A DNA stretch of 64,000 nucleotides from Fomes fomentarius (lineage: Eukaryota > Basidiomycota > Agaricomycetes > Polyporales > Polyporaceae), in NCBI GenBank assembly GCA_022606135.1, contig JABYQN010000002.1, positions 4,092,001-4,156,000 of the forward strand. Reading direction: 5' to 3'. This document shows positions 45,753 to 58,247 of the stretch, piece after piece. A model generated the notes under the pieces. That model had not been told where the DNA came from. It did not search any database and was given only the letters and a program-made list of their open reading frames with translations. The translations under genes were made by a program, and so were the position numbers. Positions within the stretch are counted from its first letter, which is position 1. Each line of letters opens with the position of its first letter.

Positions 45753-48657
45753 TCATGAATCCTCCCGGGGCATCCCGCGCCGCGCAAGGTCGCTGAAGGT
45801 CTGCGCGAACTGTGCGTTTACGATGGCTTGCTTCTGTGCCCTCGCATCCTTGCCGAAGCGCTTGAACAGCTCTGCACGTCGAGCGCAACCTCAGTCAGCA
45901 TGTAGTATTCACGTCCTAGTCAAGTCATCAACTCACCTAGGAACCGCTCTCCAACCCACAAGCCCAGAGGCGCGTTGCCAACGACCATCGGCATCGCTCC
46001 CTCACCGTTCTTACTAGTCGTCGTCGTGCCCTTGATTGGAGGAGCCCCGAGGCCTGCGGCGAGCTGTTCACATGTCTGGAGCATCGTGCGTGCGTGGTCG
46101 CCAGCCGTATGAAGGTAATGTGCAGCGATGAGTGCAAGGACGAGTGCACGGAGATGGTTGTCTTGCGCCTTTGTTGCAATCTCGAGGGCGTGTTTCAGAT
46201 GTTGTCTGTACGCATATCGTATCAGTATACGGGGAGACGACGATAAAGGGAAGTTGGCGTACTTCGCCTTCAGGATCTCAGGGGTGAAGCACGCCTCGAG
46301 CACCTGCCCGATCGCTTCGAGAGTCCCACCCATACCACGACACATCTTGATGACTTCCATTCCTCGTTGCTCCAGACCTTCGTCATCGCCTTCGTCCACC
46401 CATTCTTCGTCTGCCTCAGACAAGCCGTGCAGCCATTTGTCGTCGAGGATTGCCTTGCGCCGCCGCATGCCCACGCAGAGTGCAACCTCCCCAGCGCGTG
46501 CAGCAATGTTCACCAAGCTGCCTGGATCAGAATGGTAGGCGGCAGCGCGGTAACAACGGAGAGCGCGGGCTGGACGCGCGAGTGCGTGTGCAAGGTGAGC
46601 GTGGTGCAACGCAATGCGAGCGGAGAACAGTGGGAAGATGCCATATGTCCGAGTGTGTGCGATGAGGATGTCGAGGTGCTGCATAAGGATAATGAGCGAA
46701 TCGTATCTCGATATATGCGTACGCATAGGCCGTACCTCTTCCGCGGTGTCGAACTCACTGCGCATGATAGAAACCTGCAAGATCTGATGTCAGACCAAAA
46801 TCAATGGGAATACTTGACGTGAAGACGCACCGCAACTACTTCGCATAATAGGTCTGCCTTGATTCTCGCGAGCCGTTCCTCAATTTCTTGTATGTCCCCA
46901 ATACTTGACCAAACGGAGACTAGGGTCACTATAAGTCAGGAGAGAAAGACGACTAGGGAATGAAGTAACGTACTAGATACTTCTCGGGCTGCCTCAACGT
47001 CCCAGGTGGCCAGACCTTCCGTAGCGAAGACTTTCCGCTTGGGCTTCCGACCAACGGCATCCCTCTTCGACGCGCTGCTCACGAGGAAAGCGAGCAAGAA
47101 CAGGATCCTCGGATGAGTGACCTGTACAACCAGTGAAGGTCCAACGGGTAGCGCTATCTAACAGAGCGCATATAGTCAGCGAACGAATTCAAGGATGAGA
47201 AGAGCACCCAAGACTTACCTCGACATATCCATCAGGGAATGTCTCCAGTACTTCAGAGTCGAGTAAAGCGTGGAGATGAGACAGCCTTGGCGAGACTTGG
47301 GCGGCCTCGCCCGCATGCGTGTAGTACACTATGGACAGCATAAGCAGATGAACCGCCATCGCAGCCTCGAACGGGTCTTCGAACATGATAAATGTTTGCT
47401 CCAGAGGTGGAGGCTGATTTGCCTGCCTCGCTCCAGCGTCAGTCGCACCATTGCCCTGAGAGGGCTGTAACGGCTTGCGCGGCTTCGGCGTGGAAGCAGG
47501 TTCATAGGATAAACCGAGTGCAGCTTCCGCAAGCTGGATCGCATCCTGGACGTCTGTCCACATGCTTGCGGCTACAAGCATACGAGTGCGAAGAACGCGT
47601 GCGAGAAGAGCAACTTGATTGTGCTTCTGTTTCGTAGCCTTTTCCTCGAGCTCCTGCACTGCAGCAAGGGCAGCATGGACGTCCTGCGCGCTGGGCTGGG
47701 GGGTAGACGTCAAGCTTCGCTGGTGTGATGATGTGGATCGAGACTTGGCTGGGGTGGCCGCTGACGTAGACTTCGTCGGAGACATAGGCGTCGTGAGGAA
47801 CGATATGAAAGCAAGTTGCGTGCAGTAGACTATATGCGGCGGATCGGTGGGCAAGAAAGAACTGAGCAAGTTGCGGAGTTGGTTCCTAGCAAACTTGGTC
47901 TTCTGCTGCCAATGCGAGAGTTGAGCCTGGAGAAGGGCAAGTTGATGTTTGTATGCCCGTAGGGATGGGTGCTTCATGATACTTCAACGAGCCATCCAGG
48001 TCCGCAGGACATAACGACGTACCTTCTGTGCGATGATTGACTACAATAGCCCATATCAGTCACTGTATGCACGATTCTATACAACAGATATACGTACGCC
48101 ACGACTCAAGGCCTTCTCGACCTTCGTGAAGCGGTCAGAGTAAGTCCTCTCGCTGATGAATGAATGAAAGGTCATTGTACACGCACCTCCGACTCGATTC
48201 CTTTCGCCCAGACATGTTCTTCACTTTGGCTCAGTCCACCACTAATCACCCGCATACCCATTTCTGCCAACCCGGTCCACGCCCTGCATTCTATTTCCGG
48301 TGACAACGCAGGCAGAGCGAGACACTTGCGAAGCGCGGTGAGCGAGAGAACGAGAGAGTGGACATAGTGCTTGTGGTTAGGCGGGTGGACAAGAAGAGAG
48401 GGTAGGCTAATAAGAAGAATAGCCGGAGGTATAGGTCGCAGATCATTCTGAGAAGGATGTGAATGCAAGGGTGTGCGGAGAGATGGGTTGCTGCTGGAGG
48501 GAAGAGGAGTGAGAGGTTCCAGTTCTGAAGAGTCGTCAGACTCAGGAGTGGACTGTATGCGCTGTCTCTTCAGTGGTCGAGGGTTGCAGTCGGTCTCGAC
48601 ACTTGCATTGGGTCCACCAACACTGCGACGGCGCGTCATGGAGGCCTTCGGGGCCAT
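45753..48657 (-). CDS. SCC4: cohesin loading factor Scc4/Mau2
   Basis: Nine exons encode 815 residues with consistent phases: 48657-48187, 48121-48098 (24 nt), 48040-48023 (18 nt), 47971-47219, 47157-46974, 46928-46831, 46774-46263, 46205-45937 and 45871-45753. After a basic, Ser-rich N terminus come helical-repeat segments: PPAILLISLPSLLVHPPNHK, SLVLSLTALRKCLALP, CRAWTGLAEMGMRVI, VEKALSRG-SIIAQK-HPSLRAYKHQLALL, and later DHARTMLQTCEQLAAGLG with LGLWVGERFLGELFKRFGK. This matches the TPR-like Scc4/Mau2 family. It pairs with Scc2/NIPBL in the nucleus to load cohesin on chromatin. A low-complexity Ser/Thr/Pro insert (about residues 235-270) lies early in the fourth exon. Confidence 0.85.
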
Positions 48658-49027
48658 TGTGGTCGTTGTCGGGGGCATCTCTCGCGTCGACGTGACAGGC
48701 CACATTCTCAGAGCGCGTGACGTCACACATGACCTCTGTGACTGGACGCGTCCCAACCAGTGATTCCATCATTCCCTTCATGCATGAACATTGTCATTCA
48801 ACCCCATGCCTCCTCAGTGTTAAGTATTCCGCTACTTGCATCATACTGTCGAGGAACTTCGGGAAGTCCCTTAGCACAGCTGGCCTGTTAATGGCAATAC
48901 TGTAGCTGCGTGAGTATGAAGCTAGAGCTACACTATGTATTATGTACACCTTCGATCCGACACATAGAACGAACTGGTTGTCGAATATACGTCCGGTCCA
49001 ACCTAGGCTAAACACTAGATGTATGCA
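48658..49027. other. intergenic, cohesin loader promoter
   Basis: No coding signal. It separates the minus-strand cohesin loader start from the end of the next minus-strand gene. Confidence 0.4.
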
Positions 49028-51505
49028 CTATCCCGCCATATACGATAACGGTGGGGGATGTGGTGGCGGCGGGCAAAGTTCTGAATCACTCACTGGCACA
49101 ACTCTCACCCTCGCTTCATCTCCTGACCTCAACCGCGGCCCCATCCCAAGCTCGGCACATGACTCGGGATCTGAGTCCGCATTGTTCCCCTCGCGCTTCG
49201 CAACCACAATTTGTGTGACTGTCTGTTAGGAATAAAATGCGGCATTGGCGTCAACGATTGCTCATAACTCGTTGCTACGCACGACGACCCAGCTGTCAGG
49301 GAACTAACCCTCGGGAACGCGATGCGGAGACGAGGTAGAGGTAAATAGACAGACATACCCGTATCCTCTGTATTGGACGCGCCGCGTTGATCGCACCTTC
49401 AGGGTCCGACTTCACACCGAAGTCCTGTCGCGCACAGCTGCCAGTCAGTCGACGGTTCACATTCACAGTACGCCATAACGTCGGATGGGGAACATGTCCA
49501 CATAACCGGATGTGGCGAAGGGCTGAGAACTGACAGCTATGATCTATGACTCACCAAGAGTTCTCCATGGTCTCTGCGTGTTTGACTTTGCGCCTCGTGC
49601 AGCGAGGAGATGACAGGCAAGATATGCTGATCTGGCTGTCGTGTCCGCCGCCTCAGCGATTTTCGAGCGTTTAATCTGTCAAAGTTGGACATGCCATCAG
49701 CGCACAATACTCCGACATTCACAATGGGTCGTGCGAGCAGAGGCCGGCACTCACGTCGCCAATGTTGATGTCGCGTAAACTGGGGAAAGAAGCGGAGCGT
49801 TAGCGTGGCAGGAACGAACAGTGAATATACCTGATACGAGGATCGCGGATGTCCTCGTACCCGGTACCGCAAATCTCTCAACATACGTTTGGATATCGAG
49901 AAGTGCAAAGCAAGGAAGATCAGATTTCTGGGCATCGTGAGCCACTGCGCGCACATGGGAAAGTCAGTACTACTGGCAGTTCAGAGTAACGCTCATAGGT
50001 ACTTACACATATCAACGACACAGCTGTGGTGATACTGTCCGACGTGCATCCGATCAGTACGGATAACAGAGACACCTGTATGTGGAAACCTCATATGCAT
50101 ACCTGGTGACTAGACCAGTCTCGACCGAGTATAATGTCACGACGTCGATTAGGTGGTCCGTTCTGTATGGGCACGAAGGCCGAGGGGTCAGCACAAACGT
50201 GATACGTTCAGTCAGATCAGACACGTACATAGTAGAGAAGCCTGTGCGGCTGCGTTGCAAGAGAGCGATTAATGATATGGTAATTAGGACGTCCACGCTG
50301 GTGGACAAAGAGAGGCCTGTGGTGAAGACCCACTACGGTTGCCAGTCAGCAGGAGGAATGAGGCGTCAATGACAACTCACTCCAACTTGGTCAACAAACG
50401 CCCCATAGCTACGGAGGCCAATCCTAACATGGTATTATCAGCATGTATTATTCCCGACGAAGCCAGGAGCTTACATTTCAGATGTTGACACTGCGCGGCC
50501 GCAGAGATGAGCTTGGATGATGCACTGACAGTTCCGAACTCACCCAGCGCTGCAACTGTCAAAGCATCGCCGATAAGCCGGGTATCCGGAGGTGGAGAGG
50601 GTCACATATACTCACCTAGCCGGCCAACCGCGAGTACGAGCTGGAAGCGAAATAGGGGTCGGTACATGATGACACGGTTTCGAGGATAAGTCGAAGCTTA
50701 CGATTGGTAAGGTCAACCCCCACGAGCATCCGCTTACTGTGCAAAAGCTTGTTTCAGCGACTATCGAATGAGCAGGATGGACATGCCACTTACAGGCATA
50801 GACGCGATGTGCAAAGAAACTATGCAGCACATCAGGATGAGGTGTTACTCGCGGAATGGAACTACATACCAATGTGAAATCAGTGTGACAACAGCCTTTC
50901 GGAGGTATGAGACAGGCGTGAACGTGTGAGAGGAGGCGGGCACTTACAGTGAGGGCTACGGTAAGCTACAGAGAGAGTGAGATGAGAAATCCAACAGGAA
51001 GGATGCTGGAACGTACGGCGATCGTCCTAGGAAGTGAACCGGGTGTGACAACATTTTCCAGTTCGGGAGAAAGTCTTCGACTCACCATGGTATGTAGTCG
51101 TAAATGTCATCGTTCCCCCAGTTCTGTATGAGATATATCCAGACCGACGCGAAGGCCATGGATAGGTGTAATGAGTCCAACAGCCTGGGCAACGCTCAGT
51201 CACCCTTCGAAAAGATACGCATATATTTGGTGGAACGAACCAGAGCACAGATACCTTGAAGCAGCATACTCAAGTCGAGGACGAGGAGATGCAAGACGTG
51301 AGACTCACAATCAAGATATTGCGTCTGTAGTCATCGCCTCCGTAGATCCTGAAGTACATGAATACTTGAGTGGTCACGGCACCCGATAACCTGAGGGTGA
51401 AGAACGTTGATGACGAGTACGAACGCCAAGATTAACTAGTACTTACAAAGCGGAGACGAGGGCGCCGACAAGGATGGCACCGATGGTGTCCGTGGCATTG
51501 GCCAT
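49028..51505 (-). CDS. DUF6534-type seven-helix membrane protein
   Basis: ATG 51505 to stop at 49028 with well over a dozen exons. Reading by family pattern gives MANATDTIGAILVGALVSAL, LSGAVTTQVFMYFRIYGG, ILI-VSVL-WLLDSLHLSMAFA, IPW-TIA-LTVALT-AVVTLISHCFFAHRVYA, SGCSWGLTLPI-LVLAVGRL, then STSVDVLITISLIALLQRSR, TDHLIDVVTLYSVETGLVTS, WLTMPRNLIFLALHFSISK and LYATSTLATLNARKSL, with a polar C-terminal tail. This order matches the basidiomycete DUF6534 family (membrane proteins of unknown function). Three exons are tiny: 51254-51241 (14 nt), 51026-51017 (10 nt) and 50965-50948 (18 nt). Two junctions, near 50380-50410 and 50090-50110, are less certain. Ligand and role are unknown. Confidence 0.75.
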
Positions 51506-52391
51506 GGCTCATCGCGAGCACCGCGGGGAGGAGGAGAAGAAAGAAGAGAGAGGGGGGTAGGAGGTGTTGGAGGTAGAAGAGAGAGGAGAGAACAAGGCAT
51601 AGGCTGGACAGGAGACGGGCGACGCATGGGGCAGGAGACAGGTGTGCGAGATAGATTAAGATGGGTGACGTTTGTGAGAAACTGTAGATGCGCCCTGTGC
51701 AATCGACGTTCTGCCCATATTTGGCCACCATATGACCTTTTTGGGGAAATTGACGCGCAGGATCTCCGCCTCGATCTGGGCCAAGGCACATCCACGACCT
51801 TCCGCCGAACACACCGTGCAGGCAGGGTGTCTATCTCCTTTTATGGCATCCTCCTCCTACTAACATGTACATACACACGAGCTGAGCGCAGCGAAGCTCA
51901 TTCTGAGAGCCCTGCAGAGCGTCTGGAGCCGAGAGTAGGATTTTGGGTGTGTACCCCTTTCTTTGCTCCCCACAGAACGACCCCAATCGAATCCGCCTCT
52001 GCGTCTATCTCTGTCTCTTTGCCTCTTTCTCTACCACCAACTGTTACTCTGCGACCAAGCCTTCTTACTCTTCCTCCTCAAAAGTGCGTCCCTTTGCATT
52101 TCTGCTTATCTCGTTGGATACTTACCTCTCTACGCTTTATCCAGCTCTTCCCTCTATCGACTCTGCGTCTGTCTTCTCTGTCCCTAAAAGTCTTCTCGTT
52201 TCTCTCTTTTCTCCCAAGTTTGTCCCTTTGCGTTTTCTTGCTTGTCTCGTATCATACTGACCTTACATCCGACCTCCTCTTCTCCAGGTTTACCAATGAC
52301 ATCGTCTTAACTCTTTACTGTCAAAAAACAAAAAAAGCCTCTTTACAAGTAAGCCCCCTTCGCTTTTAGTGATCTCTCCTCGTTACTGACC
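51506..52391. other. intergenic with long pyrimidine-rich tract
   Basis: From about 51940 to 52390 the plus strand is strongly C/T-rich, as often seen in fungal promoters and 5' leaders. It lies upstream of the protease-like gene and may hold its first exon, but no start could be fixed. The part just above 51505 is the promoter side of the DUF6534 gene. Confidence 0.45.
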
Positions 52392-52430
52392 ATGGTCTCC
52401 TTTTTTCTCACCTTGCTCTCTCGTCGACAG

Positions 52431-54261
52431 TGTTGTCGACCATTGCATACTTCTTAACCTCGATAAGGAGTTCCTCTCCGACTGCTTAACCATCGAGTCG
52501 ATCAGAAAATTGTCTCCTAGTATCTCCTCCATCGACACACTCGTCTCCCCAACTGCCCCTTCTTTCGGCAAGTCAGAGGACGACGTCCGCCTCTCCGACA
52601 AGTACCCCAACGCCTGGTCCGACTTTTATCCCAGCCGCACTCCCTGTATATACAAATCTGGCCCGGACTGGCCCGTTCGCAAGGGCCCTCAGGCCCAGGG
52701 ATTCGAACGTGAGGTCCGCCCGGTCTACGGTCACGCTATAGAGCCCAATTGCCGCTCTATCGGCAAGCGCATATACCAATTCCTCGACTCCAGGAGTTTG
52801 ACATGGACTTCTATCAACCCCCTCGCCTACGCCAACGCCGGGGACGCCAACCCCTTCTGCTCTCTCATTATCTACATTGGTGTCAAGCCCCACTCCCTCC
52901 TCTACGACGACGCCGTTGCCGCTGCCGCCGTCGTCAAGGAGATCCTCGCCGAGGCTGGCTTCCCCGACATCGAGGTGGCCTTTGTCGAGTCAATAGTCAC
53001 TCGTTCCGTCGCTGCCCGCCCCAAGCTCCTCTCGTTCGACCCCTTCTCGACGACGTCCCCGACCTGAGAAAGCCCTTTACCCCCACTCTCGGTCTATCCA
53101 TCGCACCCCTCAAGTACCCCCACTTTGAGGGCACTGGCGCTTTGTACTTCCGTCTTAGCAAAGACGACGATCGCACCGCCATCCTGACCTGCGCCCACGT
53201 CGCCCGTCCCCCTCCTACCTACCCCAACACAGGCATGACGCGTACGAACAAAAGCCAGCCTCGTGAGGACATCGTCGCGCTCGGTAACATGGGCTACAGC
53301 AACGCCCTCAATGGCATGATGAGCACCATCCACGACCTCTTACACTCCATCGACGCTTGGGACCAGGTGCTTCAGAGGCTGGGGGATCATGTCGAGGGAG
53401 AGTCCCCCACGGTCACCGAGAGGCGCCAGGAGCATGTGAACTTAGTGGCGGGGGCGAAGAAGAAGATCCAGCTGGTGAACAAGCTCCACGACGAGGTAAC
53501 CAAGCGCCATACCATCCCTGACCGGCGCGTCATTGGCTTTGTGTTGCACTCCGAGAAGATCGAGATCTCGGTTGATCCTCACGGTTACACAAGTGACTGG
53601 GCCCTGATCGAGCTCTTCAAGGAGAAAATCGACTGGCCTAGCTTCAAAGGAAACAAGATATACATCGGTACGTCTTCTTCATCTCACGTCACGTTTTCCA
53701 TCTCCCATCTTCTTGTCTTCAGGTTTAGCTGACTATCATCACTTTCTTTCCTCTGCAGGCGGGAACCTCTCGGTTCCTGACTTTCGCAATACATTGTTCC
53801 CTCACCCTGCCGATCAAGCGAACTACAAGTACCCCGAGGATGGTCTCCTCCAGGCCTCCGGCGTCGTCCAGGATCAGGAGATTCGCAACCCCCCGCACCT
53901 CGACGTTAATGGTGAAAAGTGCCTGCTCGTGGTGAAGAACGGGTTAGCGACGGGGACCACCGTCGGTCGCGTCAACGGTCTCGAGTCCTTCACCCGCACC
54001 TATGACGAGTATGGCATCCAACAAACCTCCCTCGAGATCGCCGTCTTGGCCTACGACAGGGCGCATGGAAGGTTCTCCGATGCGGGCGACTCCGGCTCCA
54101 TTGTCCTCTCCAGGGATGGGCGAATCGTCGGACTCCTCACCGGCGGCGCAGGCCGTACCGGCGAGACCGATGTCACTTACCTCACCCCATACTGGTGGGT
54201 TGAGGAAAAGATCAAGGCCAAGTACCCCGGCTGCTTGTCGTCGAGTAGGGTACGGTACTAG
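52431..54261 (+). CDS. trypsin-fold (PA clan) protease-like protein
   Basis: Coding begins by about 52431 (after TCGACAG), runs to 53667, and continues from 53759 to the stop at 54259-54261. A catalytic triad is visible: His in AILTCAHVARPP, Asp in YTSDWALIELF and Ser in GDSGSIVLSRDGRIVGLLTG. No signal peptide or membrane segment is seen. An N-terminal region of about 200 residues (IYIGVKPHSLLYDDAV, GFPDIEVAFVESI) precedes the protease part. At the C4 run 53040-53043 the frame changes by one: one extra C gives FDPLLDDVPDLRKPF and joins the two halves. I recall similar uncharacterised proteins in polypores, but cannot confirm this here. No ATG lies in the first frame, so a first exon must sit upstream. 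Confidence 0.6.
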
Positions 54262-55028
54262 GTACTAGCGTCTGTACAGACGCTGCTCAGCTATGCGCGT
54301 GCGACTGCCGACTGGCAGCAGGAAGCTCTAGCAATGGACAAATTGTGACTTCTCCGCGGGCGAAGACGTCGTTCGTTGAAATTACATATGCAGTTACAGC
54401 TCACCTGTGGTCTACATGCAACTTGAACCTGCGGCGTTATCACTCTAGACTCGAGGACCGGATTATCCAAATTGTCTCAATAGACGACAACTGCCACTGA
54501 TTGTACCAGAAAAAATGACTTGCACATAGAAGGCTGTTCTTAGAAATCCACCGTTCGCGTCAAGTGCTTTTGAGGCACTGTAGGACGTAGTGACGTGATA
54601 ATGAAATGTATTAGCAGTCCGGATCATCATCACTTCTGATATCGTATCATGTCTATGAGCCCCTTGAGATGCTTGCGCCTGATTTAGCCAGTCGCTTCCC
54701 CTCAACTTCCAGACATTATCCTTTGCGCCGGTGAAGGAACGGACACTGGGTTGTGCTCATTGAATCAACGTTCCCTCATGTTTTTAGGGGTGGTAGCTGT
54801 CTCCAGTGCTATATTTGCTTCTCTACTATGCTACCGTACATCATGCTGGAATGTCACTAGTCTGTTAGATTTTGAATAGCGTGTACGCGGCGAGACAGTA
54901 TGGGCGCCTATGCAGATAGGCCAGAAAAAGTAATAGAGACGCCCGTTTCCTCCTCTGCCTTGGACTCTTCTCGAATCTGAAGCGATCTGCCTCCTTCCCA
55001 ACATCCGACCCACGACATCTCAGGCAAG
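54262..55028. other. intergenic between protease-like gene and cct3
   Basis: No supported gene. Confidence 0.4.
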
Positions 55029-57095
55029 ATGCAGGCAGGCGGACAGACTCCCGTGTTTGTGATGAGTGCGTATATAACCTCTCCGCCCATACAACGCGGC
55101 CTCATGGTCTCCTGCAGACACCGCGCCCGAACGGCAGTCGGGACGAAAAGCACAGATCTCAAACATCACTGCTGCCAAGGTCAGAGACATGTTGGAATTA
55201 TCATCTGACGCAGTATTCTCATGAAGATACATGAAGACTGTTGCAGACGTGATCAGGACATGTTTAGGCCCCAAAGCCATGCTCAAAATGATTCTGGATC
55301 CGATGGGTGGAATTCTGTGAGTACACGCGCCATTCGGCTCGTCCAGACCCCTCACGTATGTCAACCTGAATAGGCTCACAAATGACGGAAACGCTATCCT
55401 CCGCGAGATCGACGTCGCACATCCAGCCGCGAAGAACATGATTGAACTGAGTAGGACGCAGGACGAGGAGTGCGGAGACGGTACTACCAGTGTGATCATC
55501 CTTGGTGAGTCAGCCCGTCATTGTTCCCTCCCTGAATACACGTACCTCATACTCCAATGCAGCGGGAGAGATTCTCGCCCAATCACTTTCCCAACTCGAA
55601 CGCGACATCCATCCCGTCGTGATCATCTCCGCATACAACAAGGCCCTAAAAGAGGCCCTCGAGATCATCAAGCGCATCTCGATCCCCATAGACGTAAATG
55701 ACGACGAGCAGATGCTCGCGCTCATCAAGACGTCGATCGGCACCAAGTTCGTCATGCGCTGGTCCGACCTCATGTGCAAGCTCGCGCTCCAGGCCGTCCG
55801 CACCGTCGCGCAGGACGAGGGCTCGCTCAAGACCGTCGATATCAAGCGCTACGCACGCGTCGAGAAGGTCTCTGGGGGCGAGATCGAGCAGAGTAGGGTA
55901 CTTGACGGTATCATGCTCAACAAGGACATCACTCACCCCAAGATGCGCCGCCGGATCATCAACCCGCGCATCGTGCTCCTCGACTGCACGCTCGAGTACA
56001 AGAAGGGAGAGTCGCAGACGAACATCGAGATCTCCAAGGAGGCGGACTGGGCGAGGATACAGGAGATCGAGGAGGAGCAGGTGCGGGCGATGGTCGAGAA
56101 GATCCTCGAGTTCAAGCCCGATCTCGTCATCACAGAAAAGGGTGTCTCAGGTATGTCCATCCTCGTTCCACATCCACATGCATGTCCCGGTGTCTCAACA
56201 TTGCACGACTGCGCGAAGATTACGCCCAGCACTTCCTTTACAAGGCGAACGTCTCTGCCATCCGCCGCGTGCGCAAAACGGACAACAACCGAATCGCGCG
56301 CGCCGTCGGAGCCACGATCGTCAACCGGGTCGAGGACCTGCGCGAGTCGGACGTCGGCACCAAGTGCGGGCTGTTCAACATCGAGAAGATCGGCGACGAG
56401 TACTTCACCTTCCTCACCGAGTGCAAGGAGCCCCAGGCGTGCACGATTCTCCTCCGCGGGCCGTCCAAGGACATCCTGAACGAGATCGACAGGAACCTCG
56501 CCGATGCGATGTCCGTGGCGAGGAACGTGTTCTTCGACCCGACCCTTGCGCCCGGTGGTGGCGCGACCGAGATGGCGATAAGTGTCGGCCTGCATGTGAA
56601 AGCAAGGAGTGTGACTGGCGTCGAGGGTTGGCCATTCCGCGCCGTTGCCGACGCACTGGAAGTCATTCCACGAACGCTGGTGCAGAACAGCGGAGGCAAC
56701 GCCATTCGTGTGTTGACCGAGCTCAGGGTACGCGTCACGCCATCCTTACCATGACTCAACTTGTTTGCTGACTCTCTGCTGTGACAGGCGAAGCACGCGA
56801 ACGGCGAGCACTCATGGGGCATTAACGGCGAGACGGGAAAGATCGTAGACATGAAGGAGTATGGCTTGTACGAGTCCGCAAGCGTGAAGGTTCGTGCTCC
56901 ATCGCTCTACCCCACCCTTTCATGATTTCGTTCGCTCACCGGTGACCCGCGCAGGTGCAAACACTGAAAACGGCCATCGAGGCCTCCCGCGTCCTGCTCC
57001 GTGTCGACGACGTCGTGAAGGCAACACGGAAGGACAGGGAGCAGGGTGGCGGCGGCGGCGGAGCCCCGCCCCCAGAGGAGATGGTCGAAGGTTGA
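55029..57095 (+). CDS. CCT3: T-complex chaperonin subunit gamma, Cct3
   Basis: Eight exons encode 549 residues with consistent phases: 55029-55065, 55118-55179, 55237-55316, 55374-55504, 55563-56150, 56219-56727, 56788-56889 and 56955-57095. Group II chaperonin marks are clear: [20 protein letters not shown] at the start, [29 protein letters not shown] (ATP-site NDG), [15 protein letters not shown] (GDGTT), [20 protein letters not shown], the apical part [38 protein letters not shown], and a C-terminal [12 protein letters not shown] Gly run and [11 protein letters not shown] end the protein. It is one of eight subunits of the cytosolic CCT/TRiC ring that folds actin and tubulin. Confidence 0.95.
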
Positions 57096-58247
57096 TGGTA
57101 TAGACGTCGAGCAGCAAGCAGTCCGCAGTGCAATCTAATCCCGTGTAATATGACCATCCACTAGAACGTCTTTGCAAGTTGTGCCTACGGTCTATCCTAT
57201 CTATCGTAGGTCGGTATCGTGTTTACCTCGCCTTGCTGACATGAGGCAGATATCACAGTTGCGAGCATCTCGTGTGCTACGATTTGCCCGTCGCATCAAG
57301 TCCCCTCTGACGCAGTACCAAGGATCAGTGTGGAGAATATGAGCTGGAAGGTCGGCCCAGAGATCACTCCTCAATATTTGCACACTGGGAAATGACAACG
57401 ACATCTAGTACGTTATCAAAGTGCCTGAGGTTAGGTTAGGTTATAGGGCATATACCGATGCGCGAGGCTTCCTGCTGGAGGCAGCCAGGATCCTGATCAT
57501 CAATAATTTTTCTACCGTGATACCAGCCCGAAACCGGTACTCCAGTAGTTATGCAGCCGCAGTATCTTGAAGCCAGTACTAGCCGCGGGAAGCGCCGACC
57601 CGAGATGATGTTCTTCGACTTGCTATTCGTCCAACAGTGTCAGCTCATGAGGACCTGTTTGAACGAACCAATTGGCAGTAGTAGTAATTTCCAGGGCCTT
57701 GTCTGGCATGCACGCACGACAGTCTACCGACCTACGGACGAAGGGATACAAGCGGGAAGTTTTGAACCATAGACTGCGATGGTAGGACGACGAGCAACTT
57801 AGCGATGGCGAGGGTGAGTACGTATTACAACAGGCTGCGGAGCTAGGGAGTGTACTATGATCTAGTTCGAACAGAAGTGAGACAGAGACAGGGAGATCGA
57901 GGCTGGTACATAGGTATACATACAGAGACGACTTAGTGTGCTTCCTTCCTTCCTTCCTTCCAAACGACAGGACAACCAAACGCCGGAATCCACGGTCCAC
58001 GGATGACACCATAAACAAAAAATAGTATACTTGGTGAGAATGTGAGCGAGTGGGACGGTCCACGACGGTCGAGCGGAAAGTATGGGGGTGCGGAGCGGCG
58101 CTGCAGGCCGGTCAACGCGCACCACGGCATTGGTATTGGTATCGGTATCGGATGAAAGTGAGAGCGAGAGCGAGAGGGAAAGGTGAGAACCCGCCACGCG
58201 CGGTTCAGCGGCGGTGCGGGCGAGGCGGGGGGATGAGGCGGGAGGGG
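57096..58247. other. intergenic, convergent 3' ends, with a short microsatellite
   Basis: Lies between the ends of cct3 (plus) and the coiled-coil gene (minus). A TTCC-type microsatellite is at 57943-57960. No gene is seen. Confidence 0.45.

Noticed and set aside
53094..53333. Minus-strand frames over the protease-like gene
   Set aside because: The plus-strand frame carries the His-Asp-Ser motifs and the splice sites; the minus frames are shadows.
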